Of a stretch of 64,000 nucleotides of DNA, positions 16,904 through 29,543 are shown one piece after another. Numbering within the stretch: the first letter of the stretch is position 1; the number at the start of each line of letters is the position of its first letter. The position numbers and the translations under genes were made by a program. Under the pieces are notes generated by a model, which searched no databases, was not told the origin of the DNA, and saw only the letters and a list, made by a program, of their open reading frames with translations. The DNA comes from Burkholderiales bacterium (GTDB lineage Bacteria > Pseudomonadota > Gammaproteobacteria > Burkholderiales > Casimicrobiaceae): the NCBI GenBank assembly GCA_015075645.1, contig JABTUF010000002.1:62001-126000 (forward strand), in the 5' to 3' direction.

Positions 16904-18096
16904 ACCCCGCGGTCGCGCACATCCGCCGCTGGCACGACGAGTTCACGTCGGTCCGGCGCGACCTCCACGCGCATCCCGAGCTCGGTTTCGAGGAGCACCG
17001 GACCGCGCGGATCGTGGTCGAGCGGCTGGCGTCGCTCGGCATCGAGTACCACACCGGCGTCGGCAAGACCGGCATCGTCGCGGTGGTGCGCGGACGATCG
17101 ACCGCGAGCGGGCGCTCGGTCGGCCTGCGCGCCGACATGGACGCACTGCCGATGCAGGAGGAGAACGAGTTCGCGCACCGTTCGCGCTACGACGGGCGGA
17201 TGCACGGTTGCGGGCACGACGGGCACACGACGATGCTGCTCGCGGCAGCGCGCTACCTGCACGAGACGCGCGCGTTCGACGGCACGGCGACGCTCATCTT
17301 CCAGCCCGGCGAGGAGGGCTACGCGGGCGGACGCGCGATGATCGAGGACGGGCTGTTCGAGCGCTTTGCCGCCGACCAGGTCTACGCGCTCCACAACTGG
17401 CCGGGGCTGCCGGCGGGCACGATCGCGGTCCGTCCGGGCCCGATGATGGCGGCCGCCGACCGGGTCACGATCGCGATCGCCGGCAAGGGCGGCCACGGCG
17501 CGCACCCGCATCGCACGATCGATCCGGTCGTCGTCGCGGCGCACATCATCACCGCGGCGCAGTCGATCGTGTCGCGCACCGTTTCGCCGATCGACACGGC
17601 GGTGGTCAGCCTGTGCTCGGTGCAGGCGGGACACCCCGGCGCCATGAGCGTCGTGCCGAGGACCGCGCAGATCGTGGGCACGGTGCGCACGTTCAAGGCG
17701 ACGGTCCAGGACACGATCGAGATGCGCCTGCGCGAACTCGTCGGCTCGGTCGCCGCGGCGTTCGGCGCGAGCGCGACGCTCGACTACGAGCGCCTGTATC
17801 CGGCGACGATCAACTCGGCCGACGAGGCGGAGTTCGCGGCGCAGGTCGCCGACGAGATCGTCGGCAGCGACCGGGTGATCCGCGACCTCGATCCGTCGAT
17901 GGGCGCCGAGGACTTCTCGTTCATGCTCCAGCGCCGGCCGGGCGCGTACGCGCGGCTGGGGCAGGGCGGTGCGGGCGATGGACACGGTTGCTTCCTGCAC
18001 GACACGCGCTACGATTTCAACGACGAGGTGATCCCGGTCGGCGCGGGATACCTCGCCACGCTCGCCGAGCGGGCGATGCCGCTCGCCCCGGCATGA
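16900..18096 (+). CDS. M20D amidohydrolase (hippurate hydrolase-like)
   Basis: Zinc-dependent amidohydrolase of 398 residues, related to HipO and N-acyl-L-amino-acid hydrolases. Visible are RRDLHAHPELGFEEHRTA near residue 21, the metal/catalytic GLRADMDALP near 75, MHGCGHDGHT near 100, and FQPGEEGYAGG near 130 with its catalytic glutamate; a late H/GAED pair (MGAEDFSFML) lies near 335. Start is GTG, inferred from homologous N-terminal length, and overlaps the stop of a 19-codon leader. Sitting inside a peptide-importer operon, it probably splits an imported N-acylated amino acid or peptide. Confidence 0.9.
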   Translation: MNPAVAHIRRWHDEFTSVRRDLHAHPELGFEEHRTARIVVERLASLGIEYHTGVGKTGIVAVVRGRSTASGRSVGLRADMDALPMQEENEFAHRSRYDGRMHGCGHDGHTTMLLAAARYLHETRAFDGTATLIFQPGEEGYAGGRAMIEDGLFERFAADQVYALHNWPGLPAGTIAVRPGPMMAAADRVTIAIAGKGGHGAHPHRTIDPVVVAAHIITAAQSIVSRTVSPIDTAVVSLCSVQAGHPGAMSVVPRTAQIVGTVRTFKATVQDTIEMRLRELVGSVAAAFGASATLDYERLYPATINSADEAEFAAQVADEIVGSDRVIRDLDPSMGAEDFSFMLQRRPGAYARLGQGGAGDGHGCFLHDTRYDFNDEVIPVGAGYLATLAERAMPLAPA

Positions 18097-18175
18097 GCCC
18101 GGTTGCCGTGCGGACGGGCGCCGGCACGGGCCGATCCGGTCGCGCGCATCTCCACGCCGGAGCGGAGTCCATCCG

Positions 18176-19120
18176 ATGACGGCCACCGCGCCCGCGCGTG
18201 CATCGCTCGCGGCAAAGGCGCGCACCTTCTGGGACGGCGACGTCGCGTGGAGCTTCCGGCGCTCCCCGGTGGCGATGGCGTCGTTCGCCGTGCTCGTGGT
18301 ATGCGTGGTGGCGGCGCTGTTCGCGCCCTGGCTCGCGCCGAAGCATCCCTACGACCTCGCGTCGCTCAACCTGCTGGACGCGCTCGCCCCGCCCGCATGG
18401 CAGGACGGCGCGAAGAGCGGATTCCTGCTCGGCACCGACGACCAGGGACGCGACGTGCTCTCGACCATCATGTTCGGCGCGCGCATCTCGCTCTTCGTCG
18501 GGTTCGCCTCGGTGCTGCTGGCGGTGATCGTCGGCGTGGGGCTGGGGCTCGTCGCGGGCTACGTCGGCGGGCGCACCGACGCGGTGATCATGCGCATCGC
18601 CGACGTGCAACTCTCGTTCCCCGCGATCCTGATCGCGCTCCTGATCGACGGCGTGGCGCGCGCCGTCCTGCCGCACGAATCGCACGGCGAGGTGGCGATC
18701 GCGGTGCTGATCCTCGCGATCGCGGCGTCGAACTGGGTGCAGTACGCGCGCACCGTGCGCGGCTCGACGATGGTCGAGAAGAGCAAGGAGTACGTGCAGG
18801 CCGCGCGCGTCATCGGCGTCGCCCCGCTGGGGATCATGCGCCGCCACCTGCTCCCCAACGTGCTCGGGCCGGTGCTGGTGCTGGCGACGATCAACATCGC
18901 GACCGCGATCGTGATCGAAGCGACGCTGTCGTTCCTCGGCGTGGGCGTGCCGCCGACCCAGCCCTCGCTCGGCACGCTGATCCGCATCGGCAACGATTTC
19001 CTGTTCTCGGGCGAGTGGTGGATCACCGTGTTCCCGGGCGCGGCGCTGGTGATCATCGTCCTGTCGATCAACCTGCTGGGAGACTGGCTGCGCGACGCCC
19101 TCAACCCCCGGCTCCGGTAG
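18176..19120 (+). CDS. Peptide ABC transporter permease, DppC type
   Basis: Second permease of the importer (314 residues). After an N-terminal cytoplasmic stretch come the DppC/OppC landmarks FLLGTDDQGRDVLSTIMFGA near residue 82 and the EAA loop KEYVQAARVIGVAPLGIMRR near 203, then TLSFLGVGVPPTQPSLGTLI near 250. Six hydrophobic spans are visible. It follows the M20 hydrolase by 79 bases and should pair with the DppB-type subunit at 15855. Confidence 0.93.
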   Translation: MTATAPARASLAAKARTFWDGDVAWSFRRSPVAMASFAVLVVCVVAALFAPWLAPKHPYDLASLNLLDALAPPAWQDGAKSGFLLGTDDQGRDVLSTIMFGARISLFVGFASVLLAVIVGVGLGLVAGYVGGRTDAVIMRIADVQLSFPAILIALLIDGVARAVLPHESHGEVAIAVLILAIAASNWVQYARTVRGSTMVEKSKEYVQAARVIGVAPLGIMRRHLLPNVLGPVLVLATINIATAIVIEATLSFLGVGVPPTQPSLGTLIRIGNDFLFSGEWWITVFPGAALVIIVLSINLLGDWLRDALNPRLR

Positions 19121-19194
19121 GCGGAGCGGTGGGCTCGCGCGTTTGGGCACGACGGAGGCCGGATACCCCGGCGCCGACACGAGGAGGCAAACCC

Positions 19195-19587
19195 ATGCGT
19201 ACCCCCATCATCGCCATGGTCGCGTCGGTGCTGACCGCATCGTGCGCCAGCATGTCCACGCCCTACAGCGAAGTCACCGGCGATCGCTTCAACGTGACCA
19301 TCATGGACCGGCGGGCGGTCGACATCGTCTCGGTCGGCAGCGCATCGGGCTGGGCCGGCGGGGCGCCGGTCCAGGTCGAACCGGGCCTGCACCGGATCGT
19401 GATCTCGTCGCCGCGGCACGGCGGGTTCCGGGGCACCACGGTCGACTTCGAACTCGAGGTCGCGCCCTGCACCCGCTACTACGTCAACGCCCAGTTCGCG
19501 AACCCGCTGTCGCCGCAGTTCGTGCCGGTCATCGACCACGAGGAGCCGATCTCCGGCTGCGTGTGGCCGCGACCGTCGCGCACCTGA
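19195..19587 (+). CDS. Small predicted lipoprotein, unknown function
   Basis: A 130-residue protein with a short signal and a lipobox-like LTASC ending at Cys17; the -3 position is Thr, so the match is imperfect. GAGGAGG at 19181-19187 supports the ATG at 19195. The mature part has a beta-rich look with an EVAPCTRYYVNAQF stretch near residue 91. I do not recognise the family. It lies between the DppC permease and the first ATPase, three bases before the latter, so it may be an accessory envelope part of the importer; it does not resemble a family 5 binding protein. Confidence 0.75.
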   Translation: MRTPIIAMVASVLTASCASMSTPYSEVTGDRFNVTIMDRRAVDIVSVGSASGWAGGAPVQVEPGLHRIVISSPRHGGFRGTTVDFELEVAPCTRYYVNAQFANPLSPQFVPVIDHEEPISGCVWPRPSRT

Positions 19588-19589
19588 CG

Positions 19590-20576
19590 ATGACGGCCTC
19601 CGGCCCGCTCCTCGCCGTGCAGGGCCTCCGCGTCGAGTTTCCGACGCGGCGCGCCACGCTCGTGGCGGTCCACGACGTGAGCTTCGAGATCGCTCGCGGC
19701 GAGGTGCTGGGCGTGGTCGGCGAGTCCGGCGCCGGCAAGTCGATCACCGGGTCGGCGATCATCGGGCTCATCGATCCGCCGGGACGGATCGCCGCGGGCG
19801 AGATCCGCCTCGACGGCCGGCGCATCGACGCGTTGCCGGCGTCCGACCTGCGCAGGATCCGCGGCCGCGAGATCGGCGCGGTGTTCCAGGATCCGCTCAC
19901 CTCGCTCAACCCGCTCTACACCGTCGGCCGCCAGCTCGTCGAGACGATCCGGACCCATCTGCCGATGAGCGAGGGCGAGGCGCGCGCACGGGCGGTCGCG
20001 CTGCTCGACCAAGTCGGCATCCCGGCCGCGGATCGGCGCGTCGACCACTATCCGCACCAGTTCTCCGGCGGGATGCGCCAGCGCGTGGTCATCGCGCTCG
20101 CGCTGTGCGCGCAGCCGAAGCTCATCGTCGCCGACGAGCCGACGACCGCGCTGGACGTGTCGATCCAGGCCCAGATCATCCAGGTGCTGAAGCGCCTGTG
20201 CCGCGAGCACGGCACCGCGGTGATGCTCGTCACCCACGACATGGGCGTGATCGCGGAAACCGCCGACCGCGTGGCGGTGATGTACGCCGGACGCATCGTC
20301 GAGATCGGTCCGGTGGCCGAGGTGATCCACCGGCCGCGGCATCCGTACACGGCAGGGCTCATGGGTTCGATCCCGTCGATCGGCGGGGAAGTCGAGCGTC
20401 TCGCGCAGATCGACGGCGCCATGCCCCGACTCGACGCGATCCCGCCGGGGTGCGCGTTCCATCCGCGCTGCCCGGTCGCGGTCGAGCGCTGCCGGGTCGC
20501 GTGCCCGGAACTCGAATCCGCCGGCGGGACGAGGGTGGCGTGCTGGGTCGCGGCGGCCGACGCGGTGGCGGCGTGA
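19590..20576 (+). CDS. Peptide ABC transporter ATPase, DppD type
   Basis: Cytoplasmic ATPase of 328 residues. Walker A is [14 protein letters not shown] near residue 46, the Q-loop [11 protein letters not shown] near 97, the signature [10 protein letters not shown] near 157, Walker [14 protein letters not shown] near 176 and the switch histidine in VTHDMG near 212. The C-terminal oligopeptide-transporter domain is present: [17 protein letters not shown] near residue 290, with cysteines that hold an Fe-S cluster in some members. It starts 3 bases after the lipoprotein stop. Confidence 0.93.
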   Translation: MTASGPLLAVQGLRVEFPTRRATLVAVHDVSFEIARGEVLGVVGESGAGKSITGSAIIGLIDPPGRIAAGEIRLDGRRIDALPASDLRRIRGREIGAVFQDPLTSLNPLYTVGRQLVETIRTHLPMSEGEARARAVALLDQVGIPAADRRVDHYPHQFSGGMRQRVVIALALCAQPKLIVADEPTTALDVSIQAQIIQVLKRLCREHGTAVMLVTHDMGVIAETADRVAVMYAGRIVEIGPVAEVIHRPRHPYTAGLMGSIPSIGGEVERLAQIDGAMPRLDAIPPGCAFHPRCPVAVERCRVACPELESAGGTRVACWVAAADAVAA

Positions 20577-20640
20577 GGCGCGGGGCCGTCGTCCCCGCGG
20601 TTGCGCGAGGCGTTCGCGCCCTGCGCCGCACGGAGCGGCC

Positions 20641-21681
20641 GTGACCGACGCGCTGGTGCGCCTGTCGGGCGTCGCGCGCACGTTCGACGTGTCGCCGCCG
20701 TGGCTCGACCGCGTGCTCGGCGGCAAGCCGCGTGCGTTGTTGCGCGCGGTCGATGGCGTGACGTTCGCGATCCATCGCGGCGAAACGCTCGGTCTCGTCG
20801 GCGAATCGGGCTGCGGCAAGTCGACCGTCGCACGACTCATCGTCGGGCTCCACGCTCCGACGCAGGGCACGATCGCCTACGATGGCATCGCGCTCGCCGG
20901 GCCGGGCGCGGAGGCGATCGACGCTCGCCGGCGCCGGCGCGCGCGGCGGTCGATGCAGATGATCTTCCAGGATCCCTACGCGAGCCTCAACCCGCGCTGG
21001 CGAGTCGCGGACATCGTCGCGGAGCCGCTCGTCACGCAGGAGGATCCGCCCCCGCGGGCCGCGATCGCGGAGCGGGTACGGACGCTCCTCGCGCAGGTGG
21101 GACTCGCGGCGGCCGACGGCGAGAAGTACCCGCACCAGTTCTCCGGCGGACAGCGCCAGCGCATCTCGATCGCGCGTGCGCTCGCCACCGAGCCGGCGTT
21201 CCTCGTGTGCGACGAGCCGACCTCGGCGCTCGACGTGTCGGTGCAGGCGCAGGTGCTGAACCTGATGCGCGACCTGCAGCGCCGCCTGGGCCTCACCTAC
21301 CTCTTCATCTCGCACAACCTCGCGGTGGTCCACCACATCGCGGACCGGGTCGGGGTCATGTACCTCGGGCGCGTGGTCGAGATCGCTTCCACGAAGCGAC
21401 TGTTCGGTGCGCCGCTGCACCCGTACACACGCATGCTGCTCGACGCCGTGCCGGACCTGCGGATGACCGGCGCCTCCCGCATCGCGGTCGCCGGCGAAGT
21501 GCCCAATCCGCTCGACCCCCCCGCGGGCTGCGCGTTCCATCCGCGCTGTCCCCACGCGAACGAGCGCTGTCGGCGCGAGGCGCCGACGCCGGCGTCCGAT
21601 GGCGCGGGCGGAGAAGTCGCCTGTCATGCGGTCGCCGAAGGGCGCCTTCCCGCGCGGGGCGCCGCGAGCGCGGCGGCCTGA
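20641..21681 (+). CDS. Peptide ABC transporter ATPase, DppF type
   Basis: Second ATPase of the importer (346 residues), GTG start. Walker [17 protein letters not shown] lies near residue 56, Q-loop [13 protein letters not shown] near 110, signature [16 protein letters not shown] near 168 and Walker [15 protein letters not shown] near 190. The C-terminal oligo_HPY domain shows [18 protein letters not shown] near 295. DppD and DppF normally work as a heterodimer, and this gene completes the set of two permeases and two ATPases begun at 15855. Confidence 0.93.
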   Translation: MTDALVRLSGVARTFDVSPPWLDRVLGGKPRALLRAVDGVTFAIHRGETLGLVGESGCGKSTVARLIVGLHAPTQGTIAYDGIALAGPGAEAIDARRRRRARRSMQMIFQDPYASLNPRWRVADIVAEPLVTQEDPPPRAAIAERVRTLLAQVGLAAADGEKYPHQFSGGQRQRISIARALATEPAFLVCDEPTSALDVSVQAQVLNLMRDLQRRLGLTYLFISHNLAVVHHIADRVGVMYLGRVVEIASTKRLFGAPLHPYTRMLLDAVPDLRMTGASRIAVAGEVPNPLDPPAGCAFHPRCPHANERCRREAPTPASDGAGGEVACHAVAEGRLPARGAASAAA

Positions 21682-21747
21682 CCGGCCAAGGCGCGCGGCG
21701 TGTCGGCGGGGCGGCTGGAGCCGCTCATTCGGGACACCGGGTTCCGC

Positions 21748-21753
21748 TATAAT
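21748..21753 (+). promoter_or_regulatory. -10 element for smc
   Basis: Perfect TATAAT, 78 bases before the chosen smc start. The -35 region is poor. Its position downstream of nucleotide 21700 argues against the long smc reading frame starting there. Confidence 0.55.
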
Positions 21754-21831
21754 CCGCCGATTGTCCTGCCCGGTGCCGCTTCGCGTTGCGCCGGAGCGTT
21801 ACGCGCCCCGCTTCCGACCCGTTTCCCGCCC

Positions 21832-24800
21832 TTGCGCCTCACCCAGATCAAGCTCGCCGGGTTCAAGTCGTTCGTCGATCCCACGACGATCGCGACCCCC
21901 GGACAACTCGTCGGCATCGTCGGCCCGAACGGCTGCGGCAAGTCCAACGTCATCGACGCGGTGCGCTGGGTGCTGGGTGAGTCGAAGGCCTCGGCGCTGC
22001 GCGGCGAGTCGATGCAGGACGTCATCTTCAACGGCGCGGGCGACCGAGCCCCGGTCGGCCGGGCTTCGGTCGAGCTCTCGTTCGACAACAGCGCCGGCCG
22101 GATCGGCGGCCAGTGGGGCCAGTACGCGGAGCTCGCGATCAAGCGGGTGCTGACGCGCGACGGCGACAGCACCTACTACATCAACAACATTCCGGTTCGC
22201 CGCCGCGACATCTTCGATCTCTTCCTCGGCACCGGGCTCGGGCCGCGCGCCTACGCGATCATCGAGCAGGGCATGATCTCGCGGGTGATCGAGGCGAAGC
22301 CGGAGGAACTGCGCGTGTTCCTCGAGGAGGCGGCGGGCGTCTCCAAGTACCGCGAGCGGCGCAAGGAAACCGAAGGGCGGCTCTCCGACACGCGCGAGAA
22401 CCTCGCGCGCGTCGAGGACATCCGCATCGAACTCGCGGGGCAGCTCGAACGTCTCGAGCGGCAGGCGAAGGTCGCCTCCGAATACCGCGAACTGGAGGCG
22501 CGGCTCAGGCAGGCGCAGCACCTCGCCTGGTACGCGAAGCAGCAGGAAGCGATGCGCGCGCGGGACCGGGCGAGCCAGGAACTCGCGGCCGCGACCAACG
22601 CGCTGGAGTCGCTGCAGGCGGAACTTCGCGGCGCGGAGGCCGCGCTCGAGACCCTGCGCGCCGATCACTACGCCGCCGGCGACGCGCTGCACGAGCGGCA
22701 GGGCGGGTTCTTCGAAGCGAACGCGGAGGTGTCGCGTCTCGAGCAGCAACTCGCGTTCGCGCGCGACTCCGAATCGCGCATCCGCGAACAGGTCGCCGAG
22801 CTCACCGCCCAGCTCGCCTCGCTCGCCGTGCAGTCCGAATCCCTGGACGGCGAGCGGGCCTCGCTCGACGCGACGCTCGAGCGGGCGATCGGCGTGCGCG
22901 AACGTCTCGCCGCCGACGAGCATGCGGCGAAGCAGGCGTTGCCCGCGCTCGACGAGGCGCTCGCCGGGGCGGCGCGCGCGCTCGCCGACGCGGAATCGGC
23001 GATCGCGGGTTCCGAGCAGGAAGCGCGCGTGGCCGAGACGCGGCGCGAAAATTCGCTGCGCATGATCGCGCAGCTCGCGGACCGGCGCTCACGTGTCGCG
23101 GCGGAACTGGCAGCGCTGCCTACCGAGGAGAGCGGACCGCTGCGCGAGGTCGCCGAACAGCTCGCCCAGGAGGAGGCCGACCTCGCGGGCAAGCAGAGTT
23201 CGCTCGATGCGCTGCACGCCGCCGTACAGGGGTTGCAGGAGCGCTCGCGCGAGGCGAGCGACGCCTGGCAGGGAACGAGCCGTGCGCTCGCGGAGCTCGA
23301 AGCGCGCGAGCAGGCGCTCGCGACACTGCAGGCGAAGGTCGGCCACGGCGAGGATCGCGACGGCTGGCTCGACCGGGCCGGGCTCGCGCGCGCGGCGCAG
23401 CTCTACACGGCGCTCGACGTCGAGCCGGGCTGGAACGACGCGCTCGAAGCGGTGCTGCGCGAGCGGCTCGAAGCGGTCGAGGTCGAAACGCTCGACCGTG
23501 CGCTCGATTGGGAGCAGAGGGGCGAGGCGCCGCCGGTCCGGATGGCGGTGTTCGCGGCGGCGCCCGCCCAGCCGCTGCCTGCGGCGGGCGGCGACGGCCT
23601 GCTCGCCCGCGTGCGGATGCGACGTCCCGAACTCGCCCGCCTGCTCGCCGACACGCTCCATGGCGTCCGCTGCCGCGACTCGCTCGCGCACGCGCTCGCC
23701 GACCGGGAGTCGCTCGCCGCGGGCGAGACGTTCGTGACGCCGGCCGGGCACCTCGTGACCGCGCAAAGCGTGACGTTGTTTCGCCCCGACGGGGACCTGC
23801 ACGGCGTGCTCGCGCGCCAGTCCGAACTCGAAGCGCTCGCCTCCCGGCTTCCGGGCCTGCGCGAAGCGGCGGCGGCCGCGCGCGCGAGCCTCGATGCGGT
23901 CGAGAGCGAGCAGGCGGACCGCCAGCAGGCCTGGCACCTCGAATCGCAGGCGCTGGCGTCGCAGCAGCGACGCTGCCACGAACTCGAGCTCGAACTCGCG
24001 CAGTTGCGGCAAGCCGCGGAAGCCGCATCGAAGCGGCGGGCGGAACTCGCCCGCGACGATGCCGATCTCGACGCCGCCCTGCAGCAGGAGCAGGCGCAGC
24101 GCGAGGCGATCGTGCGTGCGATCGCGGACCTCCAGTCGGGGCTCCACGACCGGCGGGCGGCGCGCGATGTCGCCCGCGACGAGCGGGCGATGAAGGAATC
24201 CGCGCTCGCCGCGGGGCGGGAGCGCCTGCGTGCCTGCGAGCGTGCGTCGCAGGAGGCCGAGTTCGCCGAGCGCAGCGCGCGCGACCGCCTCGCCGAACTC
24301 GAACGGCGCCGTGCCGGGCTCGTCGCGGAGACCGGCCGCCAGCAGACGATGCTCGCGCGCCTGTCGGGCGAACGGGAGGCGATCGACTGGTCGCCGGTCG
24401 AGGAGGCGCTGCAGCGCCAGCTCGCGCGTCGTGCCGAGGCCGAGCAGGCGTTGGCCGCCGCGCGCGACCGGGTCGAGACGCTCGGCGCCGAGCTTCGCGC
24501 CGGCGACGAATCGCGGCTCGCCCGCGAGCAGGCGCTCGAGCCGGCGCGTACCCGCATCCAGGACCTGCAACTGAAGACGCAGGCGGCGATGCTCGCCGAG
24601 GCGCAGTTCACCGAGCAACTCGCCGAGGCGAACGCCGACCTGGTCGGCCTGCCCGATGCCCTGAAGGCATGGGGACGCGCATCGACCCTGCCCGGTGAGA
24701 TCACGAGACTCACCGCGGCGATCGCCGAACTCGGCGCGGTGAACCTCGCGGCACTCGACGAACTCGCCCAGTCGCGCGAGCGCAAGGACTATCTCGACCG

Positions 24801-25359
24801 GCAGGCCGCCGACCTGACCGAGGCGATGGGCACGCTCGAAGCCGCGATCCGCCAGATCGACCGGGAGTCACGGGCGCTGCTCCAGCAGACCTTCGACGTG
24901 GTCAACGCGAACTTCGGCAAGTTGTTTCCGGCGCTCTTCGGCGGCGGCCAGGCGCGACTCGTCCTCACTGGCGAGGAGATCCTCGACTCCGGGGTCCAGG
25001 TCTTCGCGCAGCCGCCGGGCAAGCGCAACAGTTCGATCCATCTGCTGTCGGGCGGCGAGAAGGCGCTCACCGCGACCTCGCTCGTCTTCGCGCTGTTCCA
25101 GATCAACCCGGCCCCGTTCTGCCTGTTGGACGAGGTCGACGCGCCGCTCGACGATCCGAACACCGAACGTTTCTGCCGGCTGGTGCGCGACATGTCGGGC
25201 GAGACCCAGTTCCTGTTCATCTCGCACAACAAGATCACGATGGAGATCGCGAACCAGCTCGTCGGGATCACGATGCAGGAGCCGGGCGTCTCGCGCGTGG
25301 TCGCCGTCGACATCGCCGACGCGATCGACTTCGCGATGCGGACGCCGCAGGCGGCCTGA
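21832..25359 (+). CDS. smc: Chromosome segregation ATPase SMC
   Basis: Condensin-type SMC of 1175 residues that compacts and helps segregate the chromosome. Walker A GPNGCGKSN lies near residue 31 in the head, two long coiled coils (roughly residues 165-490 and 650-1010) flank the hinge near 500-640, and the C-terminal head carries the signature LLSGGEKALTATSL near 1070 and Walker B FCLLDEVDAPLDDPN near 1098. The reading frame is open back to a GTG at 21700, but the TTG at 21832 gives the standard MRLTQIKLAGFKSFVDPT start and lies after a TATAAT. zipA and ligA follow. No ScpA or ScpB gene is in the window. Confidence 0.93.
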   Translation: MRLTQIKLAGFKSFVDPTTIATPGQLVGIVGPNGCGKSNVIDAVRWVLGESKASALRGESMQDVIFNGAGDRAPVGRASVELSFDNSAGRIGGQWGQYAELAIKRVLTRDGDSTYYINNIPVRRRDIFDLFLGTGLGPRAYAIIEQGMISRVIEAKPEELRVFLEEAAGVSKYRERRKETEGRLSDTRENLARVEDIRIELAGQLERLERQAKVASEYRELEARLRQAQHLAWYAKQQEAMRARDRASQELAAATNALESLQAELRGAEAALETLRADHYAAGDALHERQGGFFEANAEVSRLEQQLAFARDSESRIREQVAELTAQLASLAVQSESLDGERASLDATLERAIGVRERLAADEHAAKQALPALDEALAGAARALADAESAIAGSEQEARVAETRRENSLRMIAQLADRRSRVAAELAALPTEESGPLREVAEQLAQEEADLAGKQSSLDALHAAVQGLQERSREASDAWQGTSRALAELEAREQALATLQAKVGHGEDRDGWLDRAGLARAAQLYTALDVEPGWNDALEAVLRERLEAVEVETLDRALDWEQRGEAPPVRMAVFAAAPAQPLPAAGGDGLLARVRMRRPELARLLADTLHGVRCRDSLAHALADRESLAAGETFVTPAGHLVTAQSVTLFRPDGDLHGVLARQSELEALASRLPGLREAAAAARASLDAVESEQADRQQAWHLESQALASQQRRCHELELELAQLRQAAEAASKRRAELARDDADLDAALQQEQAQREAIVRAIADLQSGLHDRRAARDVARDERAMKESALAAGRERLRACERASQEAEFAERSARDRLAELERRRAGLVAETGRQQTMLARLSGEREAIDWSPVEEALQRQLARRAEAEQALAAARDRVETLGAELRAGDESRLAREQALEPARTRIQDLQLKTQAAMLAEAQFTEQLAEANADLVGLPDALKAWGRASTLPGEITRLTAAIAELGAVNLAALDELAQSRERKDYLDRQAADLTEAMGTLEAAIRQIDRESRALLQQTFDVVNANFGKLFPALFGGGQARLVLTGEEILDSGVQVFAQPPGKRNSSIHLLSGGEKALTATSLVFALFQINPAPFCLLDEVDAPLDDPNTERFCRLVRDMSGETQFLFISHNKITMEIANQLVGITMQEPGVSRVVAVDIADAIDFAMRTPQAA

Positions 25360-25395
25360 TGGCCGCGGCGCGTCGGCTATCGCCCGACGCGGGTC

Positions 25396-25401
25396 TATAA
25401 T
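25396..25401 (+). promoter_or_regulatory. -10 element for zipA
   Basis: TATAAT 27 bases before the zipA ATG; predicted transcript start near 25408. The upstream TCGGCT at 17-base spacing is a weak -35. Confidence 0.55.
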
Positions 25402-25428
25402 CGGACGGCTCCTTTCCGTCCGGTGCCC

Positions 25429-26598
25429 ATGCGGCTCTCCACGCTCCAGATCGGTCTCATCGTCGCGGGCATCGCGCTCGTCCTGGGCGTGGTCGTCTAC
25501 AACGCCTGGCAGCTTCGCCGCGCGCGGCATCGGCCTGAAGCGCCGGCGCGGGCGAACGGCGGTGCGCGACCCGGCGGGCGTGTCGAGCCGACGCTCGCGA
25601 ATGGCCCGGCGAGCGCCGCGTCGCCCGCGTCGACGATACCGGTGAGCGGCGAGCCGTTCGGCATTCCGATGGAGGAGACCGAAACGCTCGCGGACGAGGC
25701 GGCCGACGCCGGCGAGAGCCTGGCGGCACCGATCACCCGCAGCGCGATGGCCGATCCGCCGGCCGCGCAGGGCACCCATCCGCAGCCGGACCCCGAGATC
25801 GAATGCGTCGTGACGCTGCAGCCGGTGAAGCCTGCCGCGGCGGGAACGCTGGCGGCGGGACTGCACGCCCGACTGGGCAAGCCGTTGCGCTGGTTCGGCC
25901 GGCGCGACGCGCAGGCGACCTGGCAGCGGGTGACCGGAGACACGCCCGGCGAGTTCGGCGAGTTCGCGGCCTGCCTGCTGCTCGCCGACCGCAACGGCGC
26001 GGCGACCCGCGCGCAGATCGAGGCGTTCCACCAGGTGGTCGCAGAACTTGCGCCCCGTCTCCCGGCGGCCTGGTCCGCGGCGACTGCGGAGGACGAGGCG
26101 GTGCGGGCCGAGGAACTCGACCGCCTGTGCGCGGAACTCGACATGCAGATCGGGCTCACGATCCAGAAGGCCGACGGTTCACCCATCCCGGGCACCAAGC
26201 TCCGCGGCGTAGCCGAGGCCGCGGGATTCCGCCTCGCCCCGACCGGGCGTTTCGAGTACGTGCAGGAGGAGACCGGCGCGGTGCTCTACACGCTGCAGAA
26301 CGCCAGGGGCGAGCTGTTCACCGCGGACGCGATGCGCGCGTCGTCGTTCCCGGGGGTGGTGCTGGTACTCGACGTGCCGCGCGTGGCCGACCCTCCGCGC
26401 GCCTTCGACCAGCTCCGGCTCGCCGCGAAACGCATGGCCCACACGCTGGGCGGGGAACTCGTCGACGACAACCAGCGCCCGCTCACCGATACCGCGCTGG
26501 CGGCGATCCGTACGCAGGTGGCCCAGGCGAGCGAACTCCTCGCCCGCGCGCAGATCGACCCGGGCAGCCCGCGCGCGCACAAGCTCTTCGCGGCCTGA
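25429..26598 (+). CDS. zipA: Cell division protein ZipA
   Basis: Membrane-anchored division protein (389 residues) that tethers FtsZ to the inner membrane. One N-terminal span (LQIGLIVAGIALVLGVVVY, residues 5-23) is followed by basic residues, a low-complexity Ala/Pro/Arg linker to about residue 120, and the C-terminal FtsZ-binding fold from about 245 (DMQIGLTIQKADG, then AEAAGFRLAPTGRFEYVQ). A GTG six bases upstream (25423) is an equally possible start. The location between smc and ligA is the usual zipA-ligA arrangement. Confidence 0.92.
   Translation: MRLSTLQIGLIVAGIALVLGVVVYNAWQLRRARHRPEAPARANGGARPGGRVEPTLANGPASAASPASTIPVSGEPFGIPMEETETLADEAADAGESLAAPITRSAMADPPAAQGTHPQPDPEIECVVTLQPVKPAAAGTLAAGLHARLGKPLRWFGRRDAQATWQRVTGDTPGEFGEFAACLLLADRNGAATRAQIEAFHQVVAELAPRLPAAWSAATAEDEAVRAEELDRLCAELDMQIGLTIQKADGSPIPGTKLRGVAEAAGFRLAPTGRFEYVQEETGAVLYTLQNARGELFTADAMRASSFPGVVLVLDVPRVADPPRAFDQLRLAAKRMAHTLGGELVDDNQRPLTDTALAAIRTQVAQASELLARAQIDPGSPRAHKLFAA

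Positions 26599-29539
<2,941 letters not shown>

Positions 29540-29543
<4 letters not shown>

Noticed and set aside
21700..21831. Extended smc start at GTG 21700
   Set aside because: It would add 44 residues not seen in SMC proteins and would begin upstream of the TATAAT at 21748.
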